This document shows, piece by piece, positions 6,646 to 9,562 of a stretch of 9,562 nt of DNA. The stretch is from Salinisphaera sp035690525 (GTDB lineage Bacteria > Pseudomonadota > Gammaproteobacteria > Nevskiales > Salinisphaeraceae): contig NZ_DASSKM010000081.1 of assembly GCF_035690525.1 (NCBI RefSeq), forward strand, positions 1 to 9,562, read 5' to 3'. Under the pieces are notes generated by a model. That model was not told the DNA's origin and searched no databases. It saw only the letters and a list, made by a program, of their open reading frames with translations. The number at the start of each line of letters is the position of its first letter. The first letter of the stretch is position 1. The translations under genes and the position numbers were made by a program.

Positions 6646-8181
6646 TTAAGAGCCGGCCTTCGCTTTTCCGGCTGCGCCAAGACTCCCGTCGGTGCTCGTC
6701 GACTGCCGGAGCAACGAAATCAGCCAGTACACGATCACGGACACGCCGAAGGTGAAGAACCAGCCGTAGTTGAACAGGCTGTCGATCATCGATGGGTTAT
6801 CGACGTTGCCGCCCGGCGTGCTCGCAGCGACGATGAATCCGGGAATGACCGGGATGATGGCAAACGCCATCGCAACGAACGCAGGCCAGTTCCAACGTGG
6901 ATATTCTCCTTCGACCCGATAAAGATCCGTGAGATTTAGATTGCGTCGGCGCACGAGCCAATAATCGGCGATCATGATGCCGGCGATCGCACCCAGCAGG
7001 CTTCCGTAGCCGCCAAGCCAGGTAAAGATATAAGCGCCGGCGTTGTCCATGAGCGCCCACGGGAACATCAACACGCCGATGACCCCGGTGATCAACCCCC
7101 CGGTCCGGAACGAAATCAGCTTGGGGGCCACATTCGAGAAATCGTTGGACGGCGCGACCGTGTTCGCGGCCATGTTTGTGCTGATCTGGGCGATGGCAAT
7201 CACCACCAGCGCGACCACCAGCACGAACGGGTTATGAGAAACCATCGGCACCAAGTCGACCGGGTTCCAGACCGCCTTGCCAAACACGACCACCGTGGCG
7301 GCGGTCGTAGCGATGCCGATGAAGCTGAAGATGATCATCGACACAGGAAGCCCGACGATCTGGCCGACGGTCTGGGAGCGTTGCGAGCGCGCGAAGCGCG
7401 TAAAGTCGGGAATATTCAGGCTCAAGGTCGCCCAGTAGCCGACATTGGCGGCCAAACCGGGCCAGAATAGACTCCAAAACGAATGCTGGCTCTTCGTGGT
7501 CATGGACTCCGAGGCCTGCAGAACATGAACCGGACCGCCGCCCGCGGAGAATCCCCAGACCAGCAACCAGAGCGCGACGATGATCAGAAGCGGCGCCGCC
7601 CAGGACTCGAAGATCTTGATGGTTTCCATGCCGCGCACGATGATCGCCATCTGAATGGCCCAGAAAACAAAGAACGCGATGAATGTATGGCCGGTTACGT
7701 CGGCCCATGCGGGCCACAGCGCGGTCAGAATGCCGGAAACCGCCAGACCGCCGAGCCAGGTCTGAATGCCGAACCATCCACAGGCGACCACGGCTCGGGA
7801 GAGCGCTGCAAAATTCGCCCCCGAAGTGCCGAAGGAGGAGCGCACGAACACCGGAAACGGAATACCGTAGCGCACCCCGACATGGGCGTTGAGTATCATG
7901 GGGATGAGCACGATGAGATTGGCCAGGCCGACGGTCATCAGTGCCTGCCACCAGTTCATCCCGGAGGCCATGAGGCCGGAGGCCAGCGTGTAGGTAGTTA
8001 TGACCACCGAAATACTCAGCCACATGGCCATGATGTGCCACGTGTGCCAAGTACGCCGCGCGGGGCCGGCGGGCGCCAGATCCTCGTTGTAAAGACGAGA
8101 GTCCCGAACCCGGTCGCAGACTTCATCGACCTCGGCGTCCGTTTGCAGCGCGAGGTCTTTCAGCCGTTTTGTTTCACTCAT
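6646..8181 (-). CDS. NCS1-family permease (hydantoin/uracil/allantoin type)
   Basis: A 511-residue inner-membrane cation symporter of the nucleobase:cation symporter-1 family, with about twelve hydrophobic segments between residues 50 and 490 and a hydrophilic N-terminal tail of about 45 residues. Family signatures are GIPFPVFVRSSFG (106-118), ACGWFGIQTWLGG (133-145), YWATLSLNIPDFTRFARSQ (249-267) and NMAANTVAPSNDFSN (336-350). W136, Q140 and W250 align with Mhp1 W117, Q121 and W220, which sandwich and hydrogen-bond hydantoin, so a flat ring amide such as uracil, dihydrouracil, hydantoin or allantoin is expected. Start ATG 8181 has AGGGGG at 8187-8192. It lies between beta-ureidopropionase and dihydropyrimidinase, so it is the probable importer for the pathway. 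It may also have made the broken codB dispensable. The exact substrate is open. Confidence 0.92.
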   Translation of the reverse strand: MSETKRLKDLALQTDAEVDEVCDRVRDSRLYNEDLAPAGPARRTWHTWHIMAMWLSISVVITTYTLASGLMASGMNWWQALMTVGLANLIVLIPMILNAHVGVRYGIPFPVFVRSSFGTSGANFAALSRAVVACGWFGIQTWLGGLAVSGILTALWPAWADVTGHTFIAFFVFWAIQMAIIVRGMETIKIFESWAAPLLIIVALWLLVWGFSAGGGPVHVLQASESMTTKSQHSFWSLFWPGLAANVGYWATLSLNIPDFTRFARSQRSQTVGQIVGLPVSMIIFSFIGIATTAATVVVFGKAVWNPVDLVPMVSHNPFVLVVALVVIAIAQISTNMAANTVAPSNDFSNVAPKLISFRTGGLITGVIGVLMFPWALMDNAGAYIFTWLGGYGSLLGAIAGIMIADYWLVRRRNLNLTDLYRVEGEYPRWNWPAFVAMAFAIIPVIPGFIVAASTPGGNVDNPSMIDSLFNYGWFFTFGVSVIVYWLISLLRQSTSTDGSLGAAGKAKAGS

Positions 8182-8521
8182 CGTCGCCCCCTTTTCGCGT
8201 GTTGCGTTTATTTATCCATTGTCTGCGGGTCGATCGAATTTCTGAAAGGATTACCCCTTGAAAATTTCGGCCCACGCCATCGAGCGCCACCAGCCGGCGG
8301 CGCTATTGCCCTGACCGGCTGAATCCGACCCGATCCTCGCGCTCATCGCTGAACCCGTCGATGCTTCAGCGCCGATCCGCGCCCGACCAGCGAATGACCG
8401 GTCTGCGTGCCCATCATTTCCATAAATCTGAAAATAGCACGCTCCGGTGCCTCCGAAAGCCCTTCACATGACATCCGTCCGGCGACGGGAACACATCCGA
8501 GGTGGCGGCGTACACTACAAT
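8182..8521 (-). other. 340-base gap between beta-ureidopropionase and permease; likely promoter region with tiny ORFs
   Basis: No convincing gene lies here. On the minus strand, a 43-codon frame (ATG 8474 to TGA 8343) overlaps by ATGA a 31-codon frame (ATG 8346 to TAA 8251) that ends GWWRSMAWAEIFKG. Neither has a good ribosome site or recognisable homology; they may be remains of a lost gene. The 70 bases before the permease start are AT-rich (GGATAAATAAA) and could hold its promoter. TCGATCGA at 8230-8237 is a perfect palindrome. No terminator with a T-run was seen. Confidence 0.35.
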
Positions 8522-9397
8522 TCACCGCTGCTCGGTCAGCGGCGTATAGGTATCCGGCCGGCGATCGCGATAGAACTGCCACGTGTTGCGCACCTCGCGC
8601 ACCTTGTCCAGATCGATATCGTGGATCAACAGTTCGTCCTGATCGGCGCTAGCCTGGGCTTCGATTTCACCGCGCGGGTTGGTGATATAGCTGGAACCGT
8701 AGAAATTGCCCATCTGATCGGTCCAGGGGTCCTCGGTGCCGACACGATTGATCGCGCCGATGAAGACGCCGTTCGCCGCGGCCGAAGCCGTCTGTTCGAG
8801 CTCCCACAGGTGCTTGCTCAAACCTTCGACCGTAGCCGAGGGGTTGACGATGTATTCCGCGCCGTTCAACGCGAGGGCACGCCAGCCCTCGGGGAAATGG
8901 CGGTCGTAACAGATATAGACGCCGAGTTTCAGGTACGCCGTGTCGAATACCGGATAGCCGAGATTGCCGGGCTTAAAATAGAACTTTTCCCAGAATCCAG
9001 GCGCGACTTGGGGAATATGGCTCTTCCGGTATTTGCCGAGATAGCTGCCATCGGCATCGATCACCGCGGCGGTGTTGTAGTAGACACCCGGGCTTTCCTC
9101 CTCGTAGATCGGTACCACGATCACCATATTATGGCGGCGCGCATACTCCTGCATCAGGCGGGTCGTATGCCCGTCCGGAATCTTCTCGACCGTGTCGTAC
9201 CATTTCTTGTCCTGACTCGGACAGAAATACGGCTGCGTAAAGACCTCTTGGAAACAGAGTACCTGCACACCTTTTTCCGCGGCCTGGTCGACCATCGGCA
9301 GATGCGCCTCGAGCATCTTGTCCCGAATCTCGTTCGGATGCATCGACGTGTCGCCTTTCAGGCCCATTTGGATAAGGCCGCACCTCACTTTACCCAT
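8522..9397 (-). CDS. Beta-ureidopropionase (N-carbamoyl-beta-alanine amidohydrolase), nitrilase superfamily
   Basis: Hydrolyses N-carbamoyl-beta-alanine to beta-alanine, carbon dioxide and ammonia, the third step of reductive pyrimidine breakdown. The 291-residue protein has the nitrilase-superfamily catalytic triad: E51 (CFQEVF), K125 (GKYRKSHIP) and C163 (YICYDRHFPEG). The second conserved glutamate is E137 in FWEKFYF. Similarity to the eukaryotic-type enzyme is strong in AINRVGTE (215-222) and FYGSSYI (232-238). This separates it from N-carbamoyl-D-amino-acid hydrolases and plain nitrilases. ATG 9397 has AGGAG at 9403-9407, five bases upstream. It lies 90 bases after the dehydrogenase end and before the permease. 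With the dihydropyrimidinase it forms a matched pair. Confidence 0.92.
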   Translation of the reverse strand: MGKVRCGLIQMGLKGDTSMHPNEIRDKMLEAHLPMVDQAAEKGVQVLCFQEVFTQPYFCPSQDKKWYDTVEKIPDGHTTRLMQEYARRHNMVIVVPIYEEESPGVYYNTAAVIDADGSYLGKYRKSHIPQVAPGFWEKFYFKPGNLGYPVFDTAYLKLGVYICYDRHFPEGWRALALNGAEYIVNPSATVEGLSKHLWELEQTASAAANGVFIGAINRVGTEDPWTDQMGNFYGSSYITNPRGEIEAQASADQDELLIHDIDLDKVREVRNTWQFYRDRRPDTYTPLTEQR

Positions 9398-9402
9398 TTG
9401 TT

Positions 9403-9408
9403 CTCCTT
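9403..9408 (-). promoter_or_regulatory. Ribosome binding site of beta-ureidopropionase
   Basis: Minus-strand AAGGAG (9408 to 9403) stands five bases before the ATG at 9397 and fixes the start. A further purine run (AAAGG) just upstream strengthens it. Confidence 0.75.
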
Positions 9409-9487
9409 CCTTTAACTACTTATGCCAGAGCCGTTTAGGCTCCCGATATGGTTATCATCGCACTCTATGGCGAAAAGTACGCCGACT

Positions 9488-9562
9488 TCAGTCGTGGGTC
9501 GGGAACGAAAACGATGCATCCGAGCCGTGCGCCGGTTCCGGCCAGCGCTGGGTGACGACCTT
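9488..9562 (-). CDS. C-terminal end of a probable CoA-acylating (methyl)malonate-semialdehyde dehydrogenase
   Basis: Only the last 24 codons are inside the window: KVVTQRWPEP, then a tail ending FSFPTHD and TGA at 9488-9490. The K-V-V-T-x-R-W pattern is typical of the extreme C-terminus of MmsA/IolA aldehyde dehydrogenases, which often end in a similar GFPT or FPT tail. MmsA turns malonate semialdehyde into acetyl-CoA, and that semialdehyde arises from beta-alanine by transamination, so the neighbour fits as the exit of the pathway. The gene lies on the same strand, 90 bases before beta-ureidopropionase, and is likely in the same operon. The call rests on a very short piece plus context, so other proteins remain possible. 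Confidence 0.5.
   Translation of the reverse strand, partial: KVVTQRWPEPAHGSDASFSFPTHD

Noticed and set aside
5621..6649. 342-codon plus-strand frame
   Set aside because: It is antisense to dihydropyrimidinase, whose metal ligands and family residues are all intact; the plus frame shows no family motif.
7483..8322. 279-codon plus-strand frame
   Set aside because: Antisense to the NCS1 permease, hydrophilic and low in recognisable structure; a product of GC-rich codon bias.
8447..9415. 322-codon plus-strand frame
   Set aside because: Antisense to beta-ureidopropionase, whose catalytic Glu-Lys-Cys is clear on the other strand.
9428..9442. GAGCC/GGCTC hairpin before beta-ureidopropionase
   Set aside because: Only five base pairs and no T-run on either strand; too weak to call a terminator or operator.
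1..9562. tRNA or rRNA genes, CRISPR arrays, insertion sequences, phage or plasmid genes
   Set aside because: None seen: no spaced direct repeats, transposase motifs or tRNA-like structures were found by eye.

Overview
The window looks like part of a high-GC proteobacterial chromosome. Coding is dense, Shine-Dalgarno sites are clear, and the regulator and permeases are of proteobacterial type. I cannot assign a genus. Two gene blocks face each other. The plus-strand block (about 1-3825) starts inside a coenzyme F420 operon: the end of cofC, then cofE, then npdG (NADPH:F420 oxidoreductase), joined by 4-base start/stop overlaps. A luciferase-like (LLM) oxidoreductase follows 48 bases later, with its own strong Shine-Dalgarno site. 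A TetR-family regulator closely resembling the pyrimidine regulator RutR ends the block.

The minus-strand block runs from the right edge back to 3854. In transcription order it holds the last 24 codons of what is probably CoA-acylating (methyl)malonate-semialdehyde dehydrogenase, beta-ureidopropionase, a 340-base gap with only tiny ORFs, an NCS1 (hydantoin/uracil/allantoin-type) permease, dihydropyrimidinase, a short frameshifted gene remnant, a codB-like cytosine permease lacking its N-terminal two thirds, and an intact yeast-type (FCY1-like) cytosine deaminase.

Together the genes spell out a reductive pyrimidine pathway: uptake, cytosine to uracil, uracil to dihydrouracil, ring opening to N-carbamoyl-beta-alanine, then beta-alanine, and eventually malonate semialdehyde to acetyl-CoA. 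One step has no classical enzyme here. No dihydropyrimidine dehydrogenase (PreA/PreT) is present, and in its place the locus carries an F420-type LLM reductase, an F420-reducing enzyme and F420 biosynthesis genes, followed by a RutR-like regulator. The main hypothesis is that the LLM protein is an F420H2-dependent uracil/thymine reductase supplied by NpdG, giving an F420-based version of reductive pyrimidine catabolism. This is inferred from gene neighbourhood and chemistry. A PreA/PreT pair elsewhere in the genome would weaken it.
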